The translations under genes and the position numbers were made by a program. This document shows positions 35,903 to 45,609 of a stretch of 64,000 nucleotides of DNA, piece after piece (positions within the stretch are counted from its first letter, which is position 1; the number at the start of each line of letters is the position of its first letter). The stretch spans positions 310,001 through 374,000 of the forward strand of contig NW_026944385.1 in NCBI RefSeq assembly GCF_033439725.1, given 5' to 3'. This DNA is from Neurospora tetraspora (lineage: Eukaryota; Ascomycota; Sordariomycetes; Sordariales; Sordariaceae). The notes under the pieces were generated by a model. It was given only the letters and a program-made list of their open reading frames with translations. It did not search any database and was not told the origin of the DNA.

Positions 35903-36082
35903 TACCGTATAATCTCGAACAACTCGTATTCCAGGACAGTCCGGCAACGCAGGGTTATAGCTCTGCCATTTGCTTCTACAGCCACGTACTTGCAGCCAAA
36001 CGCAACTGGCAATCCTTTAAACCTACAGAATCCGCACGATTATGCCTGTCCTGGAATACGAGTTGCGCGAGACTATACGGTA
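35903..36082. repeat. Spaced inverted repeat with 36-bp arms
   Basis: Arm 35903-35938 (taccgtataatctcg...ccaggaca) is the reverse complement of 36047-36082 with only three differences. The 108-bp spacer has no coding sense. A 180-bp unit with terminal inverted arms fits a small non-autonomous element, but no target duplication was recognised. Confidence 0.8.
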
Positions 36083-36157
36083 ACTGCTTGCTTGGTAGCA
36101 GTAAACAGCCCCAATGTTCCCCGCTCGAAGCTGTAACCTTTGTTTTCCTCACCTTCC

Positions 36158-36218
36158 TCGTCACTGGTCACTCGTCACTCGTCACTCGTCACTCGTCACT
36201 CGTCACTCGTCACTCGTC
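36158..36218. repeat. 7-bp tandem repeat (TCACTCG)
   Basis: About eight consecutive copies of the heptamer TCACTCG, the first slightly variant (tcactgg). No gene overlaps it. Confidence 0.95.
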
Positions 36219-37092
36219 AACCAGGAAAACTGTCTAGCACGACCCAAGATATTGGTTGAGCCGTAGGAGTTAAGCTGTGTTACCTTCCCTTTCCAGGAAG
36301 AGTAGTATCAAGCTTCCACAGCTCAAGGATCCAGCTTCATTCCAACCCAACCCAAGGTCGCCAGAGCTAGCTCCCTTTCAACCTCTTCAACCGAGCCCAA
36401 CGTTGAAGGCGGAGTTGAAGGACCTAGAATGGGTCAGGCTGGTAGTTGGGGTTCATCGTCAAAACCGCATGACCAGCCCAGTGACGGCATCTGCCATTTC
36501 TGCTTCATTAGCTTGTCCTCGAGCTGCTTCCCCGCCACATGGCCACGCTGCTAGTCAGCTTGCTGATTCCCGGAGTCCCATCGCTTTGGGCAGGTCGGCA
36601 TCCACCCCGACCGTCCAGCTTGATGACAAACCATAAAAGAAGCCGCCACGGATTACGCTGTATATTGACCACTTCAAGTCATGGGAGAAAGGTTCACCTC
36701 TCTAGACGAACCCCAGGACGCCTGTCCACGGCCAACCGAATCTCGCGATACCACTTCGAGATTTGGGATACCCTCGGTGGGTGTCTTTGCAGCTGGTAAG
36801 TCATACAGTTCCTTCATAGAGGGAACACCAAGTGGCCACCCGTCTTCACGATGTCATTGTTTGGACCCCGAGGAGCCGTACTGCATGTAGACGTTACTGT
36901 ACCAAGTTCGGTCTACCACATTCGGAACGGGTACCCATGTCCTCTACCCGGTCTACTTCATCAGTCAATATCGTCAATAACTTCTATACACGGGACTGAA
37001 CAAACTTTTCCCCCCTTATTATCCTCTTACTGATTCTCCTTGATGATCTCCCCAACAAAAGACCGTTATTGATCTCTTTACTTCTTTGCATA
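36219..37092. other. Intergenic, upstream of the tannase-family gene
   Basis: Promoter side of the esterase gene. The short frames show no motifs. Confidence 0.5.
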
Positions 37093-37559
37093 ATGACACG
37101 TATAATAGCCTCTATTGCCGGAGTCGTCGTTGCCCTCGCTATCGCCATCCAAGGTCTTGCCGTACCCGGCAGATCAGGATGGTGGGAACGTGATATCCCG
37201 CCACCAACCTCCAGCTCGGCGGCCCCAGTTCCAACAGCACCGGCAGAACCAATACCAACGCCACCTAATTGCAACAAGGCCTTCTTCACCAGCATCCTGC
37301 CGCCCGAAGCAAGCCTCGAGAACGTCACGGCTGTTCTAGAGGGCGGCAGCCATGGCGAAGGAAAGGCAAATATTCCGTATCCGACTAACCCAACGGACCT
37401 TCCTGCACTATGTGCCGTAACGATCAGCGTGATAAGCTCGCCGTCGAGTAGCTACCGGTTCGGGTTGTTCCTACCGACGGAGTGGAGTGGAAGGTTTCTT
37501 GCTGTTGGGAATGGAGGGTTTGCGGGGGGGATCAATTGGCTCGACATGTATGTGCTGAT

Positions 37560-37598
<39 letters not shown>

Positions 37599-39135
37599 TC
37601 ATGGCTCTTCCCCTTCTGCTGAAGGGCTTACGAGTACTGCCTGTCAATAATGGCAATCAACTATGAAACCGTCATACCACATTTGTGCTTTCCGTGGAGG
37701 AACCAGCAGCTGATAACCGTCTCCTTCCAGGGCCACCGGTACACATTACGGCATGGCAACCGTCTCGTCTGACCTAGGCCACAACGGGTCTGCAACCGAT
37801 ACATCTTGGGCCCTCAAACAGCCTGAAAAGAAAGCCGACTGGGGATGGCGTGCCCTTCATGGAACCGTTGTCCTCGGAAAGAAGCTCACAGCCGCCTACT
37901 ATGGCGGCGGCGACATCACATACTCCTACTACAGTGGCTGTTCCACCGGCGGCCGCCAGGGTCTCCGCGAGATCCAAGAATTCCCTGACTCCTTCGACGG
38001 CGTGCTTGTCGGTGCTCCAGCCTGGTGGACTTCCCATCTAAACAATTACATCACCCAACTGGGGCTGTACAACCTCCCCAACACAACCGACTACTACATC
38101 CCGACGCCTCTACTCCAAGTCGTCGCCGACGAAGTAGTCCACCAATGCGACCTAGCCGACGGCGTCGAAGACGGCATCATCAGCCGCCCCGACCTCTGCA
38201 CCTTCAACCCCTCCCTCCTCCTCTGCCCATCCAACTACACCGCGCCCATCAACGGAACCGCATCCTGCCTGACCCAACCCCAAATCGACACCCTCGAAAA
38301 GGTCTACTCTTCTCACTACCACGAAGCCACAGGAGAGCTCATATACCCCGGCCTCACCCTCGGCTCCGAAGCCCAATGGTTCACCATAATCGGCAACACC
38401 AACGGCACCCCCTCCCCCTTCGGCGTCGGCTACCAGCGCAACTTCCTGTTCGACAACGCCACCTGGAACTACACCGCCTCCTACTCCGACTCGGTCGTCG
38501 ACCTCGCCGAGCGCATTGACCCCGGCCGCGCAACCGCAGACAAATACGACATTTCCGCCTTCAAATCCCGCGGCGGCAAGGTGATTCTCTACCACGGCTT
38601 AGCCGACGGCCTCGTCCCCACCAAGGGCTCACAACTGTACTATAACCGCACCATCCGCTCTTTTGGCGGGTCCATGGAGAACCTGCGCAACACGACCGAG
38701 TTCTTCAAGCTCTTTTTGATCCCGGGGCTGCAGCACTGCTGGGCGAGTCCAGCGGGTGTGGACGCGCCATGGAACATTGGCGGGGCGTTCCAAGCGGGTG
38801 TTATGGGTTCGGGATTATGGTCGGTGCCTGGGTTCGAGGGGAGTGAGGAGCATGATGCGCTGGTGGCGCTGAGGAAGTGGGTGGAGGAGGGAAGGGAGGT
38901 GGAGCAGTTGGTTGCGACGAGTTGGAAGGCTGGGTTGAATGCTGCTAGTGGGGTTAAGAGGCAGAGAAAGGTTTGTGCGTGGCCGGGGGAGGCGGTGGTG
39001 AGGGGGGCGGTGGTGAGGGGGGAGGTGGTGAGGGAGCTGGGCGACGGGGTGGATGGGCTGGCTGAGGTTATGGATACATTGGATAGTGAGGAGGTGTGGG
39101 AGTGTGAGTGGCCGGAGGGGGTGGAGGACGAGTAA
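37093..39135 (+). CDS. Tannase/feruloyl esterase family, secreted
   Basis: Exons 37093-37547 and 37731-39135, with a 183-nt intron (GTATGT...CCAG), give 619 residues. The enzyme would cleave esters of plant phenolic acids outside the cell. A signal peptide spans residues 1 to about 26 from the ATG at 37093; the frame is open further up but has no ATG. The family triad is visible: nucleophile Ser223 in GCSTGG, Asp444 in GLADGLVP and His487 in LQHCW. Cys before the Ser and after the His form the characteristic CS-HC disulfide. A calcium-loop-like acidic stretch (CDLADGVEDGIISRPDLC) lies near residue 290. The C-terminal tail (repeated VVRG, then acidic) is unusual. Many Asn-x-Ser/Thr sites fit secretion. 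Tannase versus feruloyl esterase cannot be decided here. Confidence 0.93.
37561..37597. repeat. Poly-T tract of 37 bases in an intron
   Basis: Thirty-seven consecutive T begin 13 nt after the 5' splice site of the esterase intron. Length in an assembly is unreliable for such a run. Confidence 0.95.
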
Positions 39136-39649
39136 ACGAGGAGTGTTGAACTGTTGATGGGGTGGGAGGAGGAGTGTTGGAAGAAGTTTTGGTCTTGGAC
39201 ACTTGTGACAAGGTAAGAGTCTGGTGCACGGAGTCATGGAGGAGTGGCTTTAGTCAAATGGGAGTCCGTGAGGAGAGCGTTTGTCAGACCGTTCTAGATG
39301 CATCTTGTTAGCACCAGCTGGAGTTCGAAGCATCGCAAACATTTGTTCTTGTTTAAACAACTGGTAATACAATAACACATCAATCCTCATCACAATGGTT
39401 GAGTGTTCAATCATTATGTCCCCTGACCCCTTTGCTAAGAGAGCAAATGGGGTTAGGGTTGTAGCCGACAATTCCCCCGTGTAAGTGATAAGAGAACGCC
39501 GATAACGATAACGGTTCGGGAGCTATGACCACCTGAGGGGAGCGCCGTCAATCGTCCGGCCAAATTCCCAAATTCCCGATTTATCATCCCAATTCCTCTT
39601 CTCCAGCCTTTGGTCACAACACGAGGGCGCAACGCCGATATCGCCCGCC
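39136..39649. other. Intergenic, no gene seen
   Basis: 3' flank of the esterase gene and promoter of the GatB gene. Confidence 0.6.
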
Positions 39650-41596
39650 ATGCCTCGAATCCCCACCGTCGAGCTCAGTAGATACCTACTGACCGGTCAC
39701 ATCGCCTCTCCCGGCTGCCTTCGAGCCCGCGTACTTCCCGGCAAGAATGCGCGCGCAGCTCTCAACGCTCTCCCATCGCGACAGCTTCAGCCTCGTCAAC
39801 ACGCCCGCTACCTGACCACCGAAACGAACACCGCGACCACCGCGACCACCCCCCCTCCCGCCGCCGCCCCCTTCCGAAAACAACTCAAAGAACAAGCCAA
39901 AGCCCTCAAAAAGTCCGGCCACAAAAAGAAAAAGAGCAGCGACAACCAAACCGTCCCCGGCTGGGAGCTCACCGTCGGCATCGAGATCCACGCCCAACTC
40001 AACACGGCCCACAAGCTCTTCTCCCCCGCAACCGTCGTCACCTCCCTCTCCAACTCCACGCCGCCCAACACCCACGTCGCCCCCTTCGACCTCGCCCTGC
40101 CCGGCTCCCAACCGCTCTTTCAGTCGGCGACTCTGATCCCCGCCGTCCGCGCCGCTTTGGCTCTCAACTGCGCCGTCCAGCCCGTTTCCAGGTTCGACAG
40201 GAAACATTATTTCCACTGGGACCAGCCGGCGGGGTACCAGATCACGCAGTTTTACGAGCCGTTTGCCAGGGATGGGTACATCACTTTGTATCAGAGGGAC
40301 GGGATCGCCGCCGAGGATGGGGACGAGATCAAAGTGGGCATCAAACAGGTGCAGATGGAGCAGGACACGGCCAAGACGACGGCGCAGCCGGGGGAAATCC
40401 AAGTGCAGTGGTTGGATTTTAATCGGGTGGGGGTTCCGCTGATTGAGATTATTACCCTCCCCGAAATACATCATCCGGCCACGGCGGCGGCGTTGGTGAG
40501 GAAGGTGCAGATGGTTTTGGGGAGCGTGGATGCGTGCGTGAGCGGGCTGGAGGAGGGCGGGTTGAGGGCTGATGTTAATGTTTCTGTTAGGAGGACGGGT
40601 GAGGGCGGACTGGGACAGAGGACGGAGATCAAGAATTTGAGTAGTTTCAAGGCGGTCGAGGACGCGATCATTGCCGAGAGGGATAGGCAGATTAAGCTAC
40701 TGGAGGACGGGGGTGAAGTGAAGGGGGAGACGAGGGGGTGGAGTCTGGGCAGCACGGAGACGAGACGGTTGAGAGGGAAGGAAGGGGAGGTGGATTATAG
40801 GTATATGCCTGATCCGGATTTGGGGCCGGTGGTTATTGGGGAGGAGTTGGTGCAGAGGTTGAGGGAGACGATGGGTGTTTTGCCGGATCAGGAGGCGGAT
40901 CAGTTGATGGAGAGGTATAACCTCAGCGCGAAGGATGCGCTGGCCTTGATGCTGCTTGATGGCGGAGCCAGGATCCAATACTTTTACAATGTCCTCGACT
41001 CCTTTGAGGAACGACTCGCCGCTGACGGGCAAGCCATCCCAGAAGGCGGGGAACATGCAACACTGGCAGCAAACTGGTGTCTCCACGAACTCGGCAAGCT
41101 CACCGACTCCGCTTCTTCCTCTTCCTCCTCCTCTTCAGACCCAGATCTCCTCCAGGGCCTAGCCATGACACCCCTCGGCGAATCCCCCCTCGTCCCCTCC
41201 TCCTCTCTCGCCGCCATCCTCCACCACCTCCACTCCCGCACCATCACCGCCAAAGTCGCCAAGGACCTCCTCTGGGCCGTTTACCGCGGTGAGATTCCCC
41301 AGGATGGAATCACCAGCTACATCGACACCCACAGCTTATGGTTCAAGGAGCTGCCAGAGGAGGAATACGCGAAGCTGGCTGACGAAATAATCCAGGGCGA
41401 GGAGAAGGTGCTGGGAGAGTTTTTGCGGTGGAAGCAGGGGAAGATGAAGGCGTATCCCCAAGGGAAACTGATGTATCTGGTGGGGAAGATGATGAGAGGC
41501 GGGCCGGAGGGGAGGGTGGAGGCTGCTGGGGCGGAGAGGGTGTTGAGGAGGCGGATTGAGGGTGTTTATTTGCCTGAGCTGGAGAAGGGAGAGTAA
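39650..41596 (+). CDS. PET112: Mitochondrial glutamyl-tRNA(Gln) amidotransferase subunit B (GatB/PET112)
   Basis: Single exon, 648 residues. With subunits A and F it converts mischarged Glu-tRNA(Gln) into Gln-tRNA(Gln) in mitochondria, so it is needed for organellar translation. The N-terminus (about 1-55) is rich in Arg, Leu, Ser and Ala with few acids, typical of a mitochondrial targeting sequence; a low-complexity Thr/Ala/Lys linker follows. The GatB core starts at GWELTVGIEIHAQLNT and continues with RKHYFHWDQPAGYQI, LDFNRVGVPLIEII, EGGLRADVNVSVRR, TEIKNLSSFKAVE and EVDYRYMPDPDL, all family landmarks. A GatB/YqeY helical domain follows, with a Ser-rich insert near residue 490. Length and order match other fungal PET112 proteins. 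The ATG at 39650 is the first in the frame and precedes the presequence. Confidence 0.96.
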   Translation: MPRIPTVELSRYLLTGHIASPGCLRARVLPGKNARAALNALPSRQLQPRQHARYLTTETNTATTATTPPPAAAPFRKQLKEQAKALKKSGHKKKKSSDNQTVPGWELTVGIEIHAQLNTAHKLFSPATVVTSLSNSTPPNTHVAPFDLALPGSQPLFQSATLIPAVRAALALNCAVQPVSRFDRKHYFHWDQPAGYQITQFYEPFARDGYITLYQRDGIAAEDGDEIKVGIKQVQMEQDTAKTTAQPGEIQVQWLDFNRVGVPLIEIITLPEIHHPATAAALVRKVQMVLGSVDACVSGLEEGGLRADVNVSVRRTGEGGLGQRTEIKNLSSFKAVEDAIIAERDRQIKLLEDGGEVKGETRGWSLGSTETRRLRGKEGEVDYRYMPDPDLGPVVIGEELVQRLRETMGVLPDQEADQLMERYNLSAKDALALMLLDGGARIQYFYNVLDSFEERLAADGQAIPEGGEHATLAANWCLHELGKLTDSASSSSSSSSDPDLLQGLAMTPLGESPLVPSSSLAAILHHLHSRTITAKVAKDLLWAVYRGEIPQDGITSYIDTHSLWFKELPEEEYAKLADEIIQGEEKVLGEFLRWKQGKMKAYPQGKLMYLVGKMMRGGPEGRVEAAGAERVLRRRIEGVYLPELEKGE

Positions 41597-42507
41597 CTTT
41601 GCGTTGGAAAGACTCGACTCTGAAAGTCCCAAGGCCGAGGTCTTGGTGCCATCATCGGCTTGGCTCACTCCAGCCACCCTCCATAACAAGGAAGAAGACC
41701 GATGGGGGAGGGGACATCATGGCTGTGGTGCCCTTGATGCTACCGTCCCTCCAGGGCACGTCAAGCGCTTCGCTTCAACGGTCGAGTAACGCCGAGGCCT
41801 ACCCCAGGTTACACGACATCCGGCTTTACACTTTACTTACACTCGCGGCAGACGGAACAACTGCAGACCGTTTTGACCAGGAACCAACCGCATATCTCGC
41901 CCCCCGGACTTATTGCGGCCTAGCCACATACCGTTCCGAGCTCGTCCAACCTCTCTTCCCGTGCCGTGCGGCGTCACATTCCGGGCTTGGCTCGCATTGA
42001 CTGCCACTTCCCCTCATTCGAACATTCTCAAACGACGCAATCTAAGGCCATTTCTACGTTCGCCAAGGTTTATTATTACTTCTTACGAGGAGACCACCGC
42101 CATCATATTCTTTCGGCGAGCGCAAAATGGATTCCTCAATCGTCAATCGGCCCATTGGTCGGTGCACGACAAAAACCCTCAAGAATTTGCGTGTAGTAGG
42201 GGGAGATTCAGGGGTCTGTCATCGGTCAAAGCACAACACTTTAGCCATACACGATGGACACCCGAGGAGGCGAATGGACGGTGGTTGCAATATCTCGGAA
42301 ACATATACCAGGCTCTAGCCCCTCTCACTATAACGGAACCAGACCACGAGATTTACCCGCTGCCTGGGGTCCTGTATTGCAGTTAACGAGGTAGCATTCA
42401 TCTAGATCCAATCAAGCATATATCTTCACCTCCCAACCTTTCACCATTGAGTGTCTCGCACACTCCTCTCTTTCCTTCCATCAACTGCCCCTTTTCTTCC
42501 TGTCATC
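41597..42507. other. Intergenic, no gene seen
   Basis: 0.9 kb between two plus-strand genes, serving as 3' flank of GatB and promoter of the oxidoreductase. A frame at 41913-42386 shows no family features. Confidence 0.5.
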
Positions 42508-44430
42508 ATGCGCTTCTCCTTCCTCTCCCTCCTCCTCGCCCCTGCTCTAGCAGCAGCCGCCGACCCCACCACCACCTACGACTACATCGTCGTAGGCTCC
42601 GGTCCCGGTGGCGGTCCCCTTTCGGCTGAGCTCGCCCGCGCCGGCTACTCAACCCTGCTAATCGAAGCCGGCACCGACCAATGGGACAACCCGACCTACG
42701 CGGACATCCAGAACTTCAACGAGGCCGCCAACGACGAGACCACGCGCTGGGACTTCTGGGTCAAGCACTCGGACGATGCGGCGCGCGACCTCAAGTTCAA
42801 ACACACCACCTGGGACACGGGTGACGGGACCTTTTACGTCGGGTTGGACCCGCCCGAGGGCGCCAAGTTGCTGGGGATTCAGTACCCGCGTGCTGCGGTG
42901 TTGGGCGGGTGTGCGATGCATAATGCGGGAGTGGCGAGTCTGCCGGAGGATGATGATTGGAATCGGATTGTGAATTTGACGGGGGATGCGAGTTGGGAGG
43001 CGGGGAAGATGAGGGAGTATTTGAAGAGGATTGAGAGGAATGAGTATGCGGGTGTTGATGATGCTACGCATGGTCATGATGGTATGTTGCGACTGTCTGA
43101 CACTGCAAAGGAAAGGAACTGACAAAGGACGACGGTACTAGGCTGGCTGGCAATCTCCAACACCGACCCCTCCTGGGCCAAAAACGACAGCAACCCAGCC
43201 GTCAAAATCATGAAGCGTCTCGCCCAACTGACCGGCCAAGACCCGTCCCAAGTAGCCGACCTCGCCAACACCGACCTCCTCGGCGACTTTCCCAACCGCG
43301 ACACCATGTCCTCCTTCTTCAACATGGCCACCCACTCGGACAAGAACGGCAAGCGCGCCAGTCCCAACAACTACATCCGCGCCACCCTCGCCGACCCCGC
43401 CAAGTATCCCTTAACCGTGAAACTCAACACGCTCGCCACCAAAGTTTTGTTCAACACCACCACGGGTTCCAAACCCCGTGCAATCGGCATCGAAGTAATG
43501 GAAGGTTCCTCCCTCTACCGCGCCGACCCCAAACACATCCCCGGCACCACCGCTCCCAAGGTCCACCGATACTTTGCCAACCGCGAAGTCATTCTCTCCG
43601 GCGGCGTCTTCAACACGCCCCAACTTTTGAAACTCTCCGGCATCGGTCCCGCCACCGAGCTCCAAAAATTCAACATTTCCGTAGTTGTCGACTCCCCCGG
43701 CGTAGGCGAAGGTCTTACCGATAACTACGAAGGTTCGGTCCTCGGATTAGGCAAAGTCCCCATCGAATCCGGTCTGATCACCATCCTCTTCCGCACCCCC
43801 AACGCGCCCACGGCCAAGAGGAATATCTACGCTTGGTGCGGCGCCTTCAGCTTTGAGGGGTTCTGGCCTGGTTATCCGACTTATTATGGTGCTGAGCAGT
43901 TTAGTTGTGCCATGGTGCATGTTAAGCCTCGTTCTCAAGACGGGAGCGTTAGGTTGACGTCAGCCGACCCGCAAGACAAGCCCGAGATAAACTTCCGCTT
44001 CTTCGAACACGGCGGGGATGAAGATCTCTCTGAACTCGTCTCCGCCGCCAACATTTTGCGAGAGAGTTGGCAAGCGGCTGGGGAGGAGGTCCTGCCTTTT
44101 AACGAGCTCCATCCTTGCCCTTCCTCAGAATCCAACAGCACCTGTTCGGAGGCGCAACAGGCCGAGTTTTTCAAGACGCAGGCTTACTCGCATCATGCGA
44201 CTTCGAGCTGTCAGATTGGTGCCGAGGGGGATGAGATGGCCGTATTGGATTCCAAGTTTAGGGTCAGAGGGACGGAAGGGTTGAGGGTCGTGGATGCGAG
44301 TGCGTTTCCGAATGTGCCGGGGTTTTTCCCGAGTGTGCCGACTATGATGATTAGTGTTAAGGCGGCGGGGGATGTGTTGGCGGCGGCGAGGGAGGCGGAG
44401 GCGGATGCGGATGCGGGAGTTGGGAAGTAA
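42508..44430 (+). CDS. Secreted GMC oxidoreductase
   Basis: Exons 42508-43081 and 43142-44430, with a 60-nt intron (GTATGT...CTAG), give 620 residues. It is an FAD-dependent alcohol or sugar oxidase/dehydrogenase. A signal peptide (MRFSFLSLLLAPALAAAA) is followed by the ADP-binding GSGPGG at 30-35 and an acid-ended strand (LLIEAG). The first GMC signature (LGGCAMHNAGV) is in exon 1. The second (SGGVFNTPQLLKLSGIG) is in exon 2. The C-terminal active-site region has SHHATSSCQIG with the expected His, but the usual second catalytic His/Asn site reads Gly-Phe-Phe-Pro. An upstream GTG at 42451 extends the frame, but the ATG at 42508 directly precedes the signal peptide. The laccase 1.2 kb downstream on the same strand suggests a joint role in oxidising plant phenolics, which is inference. 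Confidence 0.92.
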
Positions 44431-44909
44431 AGGGGAGATTATGGGGTTGAGGAGTGGTGATGGGGATATTGTTGTGGTGTCAAGTATGTTGAGGCTGCCG
44501 GTCATGGTTTGTGCCTACTAGTCGTTGAGAGGGAGGGGGGAGAGGATCGATGTGTGGGTTGGGTGCCGTGGCCGACCTCAACCTCGTCTTCCTGGAAAGC
44601 ATCCAATTCAACCCGATCATGAACACACTTCGCCTTTCTTTGTCACGATGGATTAAGGCGCCGAGGGCTGATGCGGACAAGTGACGAGGGTTGAGGTTGA
44701 GAGTGGATATTCAGGATTGGTGCTGAAGAGGCACATATGCAGGCAAGGCATGAGGGCAACCCATGCAGGTATGACTGCTGCTTGGTGGGATAAAGAGGGG
44801 CTCGGGTTGTTGGATACGGCCGTCTGAACATGTGATTGTTTGGTTCTGAGCTTGTGATGTTGGAGGAAAGTGCATTGCAGATGGAGATGGAGCAACATCG
44901 CCGGAGACG
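44431..44909. other. Intergenic, no gene seen
   Basis: 3' flank of the GMC gene. No RNA or coding signal recognised. Confidence 0.5.
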
Positions 44910-45139
44910 GAAGAGAAAAAACAAGGAAAAGGGTGCAAGTTCATGTCGGGGTTCCATGGATTCCGGTGAATATACCTATACGAAGGGAAAGACATGGAAT
45001 CCGATGCCGCTGACTCCGAGTCTTGAAGAGAAAAAACAAGGAAAAGGGTGCAAGTTCATGTCGGGGTTCCATGGATTCCGGTGAATATACCTATACGAAG
45101 GGAAAGACATGGAATCCGATGCCGCTGACTCCGAGTCTT
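44910..45139. repeat. Tandem duplication of 115 bp
   Basis: 44910-45024 and 45025-45139 appear identical by eye, both starting gaagagaaaaaacaagg and ending ccgagtctt with one flanking base. Identity suggests a recent event, and duplications this short would be below the usual RIP length threshold. It lies upstream of the laccase gene. Confidence 0.92.
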
Positions 45140-45609
45140 GTTTCGGTTTACCTTCTTCTCCCTTCCTGCAGGAGTCCTCCCCAATACTATGCACCCGCGG
45201 CACCGAATCGGGTTGAACTGATACTGAAGCCCCACGACAATCAGGTTTCGCCGTCGTTCTTGCAACTTTCCTGTACAAAATGACGATGCGTTTGTAAGCG
45301 TCTCTGCGGACGACTTGAACTATAAAGCAGGTGTTGGTGATCAGCCGTTTTGAGAAGAACTCTCTTCTTAGTTCCCGTCTTCTCTGCATCTCTAACCACC
45401 CTGTCTCTACTCAGCAAGTCATCGTTTTTGTATCTCTGCATTATTTGGGTTCGTCTTGTTCTGTCGGCCTTCTGTTGTTTACCTCCATGCTGGTCGATCA
45501 TCCGTAGCGTTGGTTCCGAAACTTGGATCTCACGCATCGCCATCTCCCTACCATCTGAGCTATATCTGCACTTCAGTCAACACGTTACGATACACAAAAC
45601 CCACTAAGC
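45140..45609. other. Laccase promoter region
   Basis: Immediate upstream region of the laccase gene, with several stretches rich in CT toward the start codon. No gene seen. Confidence 0.55.

Noticed and set aside
36158-36218. Regular short repeats considered as a CRISPR-like array.
   Set aside because: Contiguous 7-bp units with no spacers; a simple tandem repeat in a fungal nuclear genome.
38025-38519. 164-codon frame rich in His, Arg and Pro inside the esterase gene.
   Set aside because: Shadow frame of C-ending codons in the tannase-family exon.
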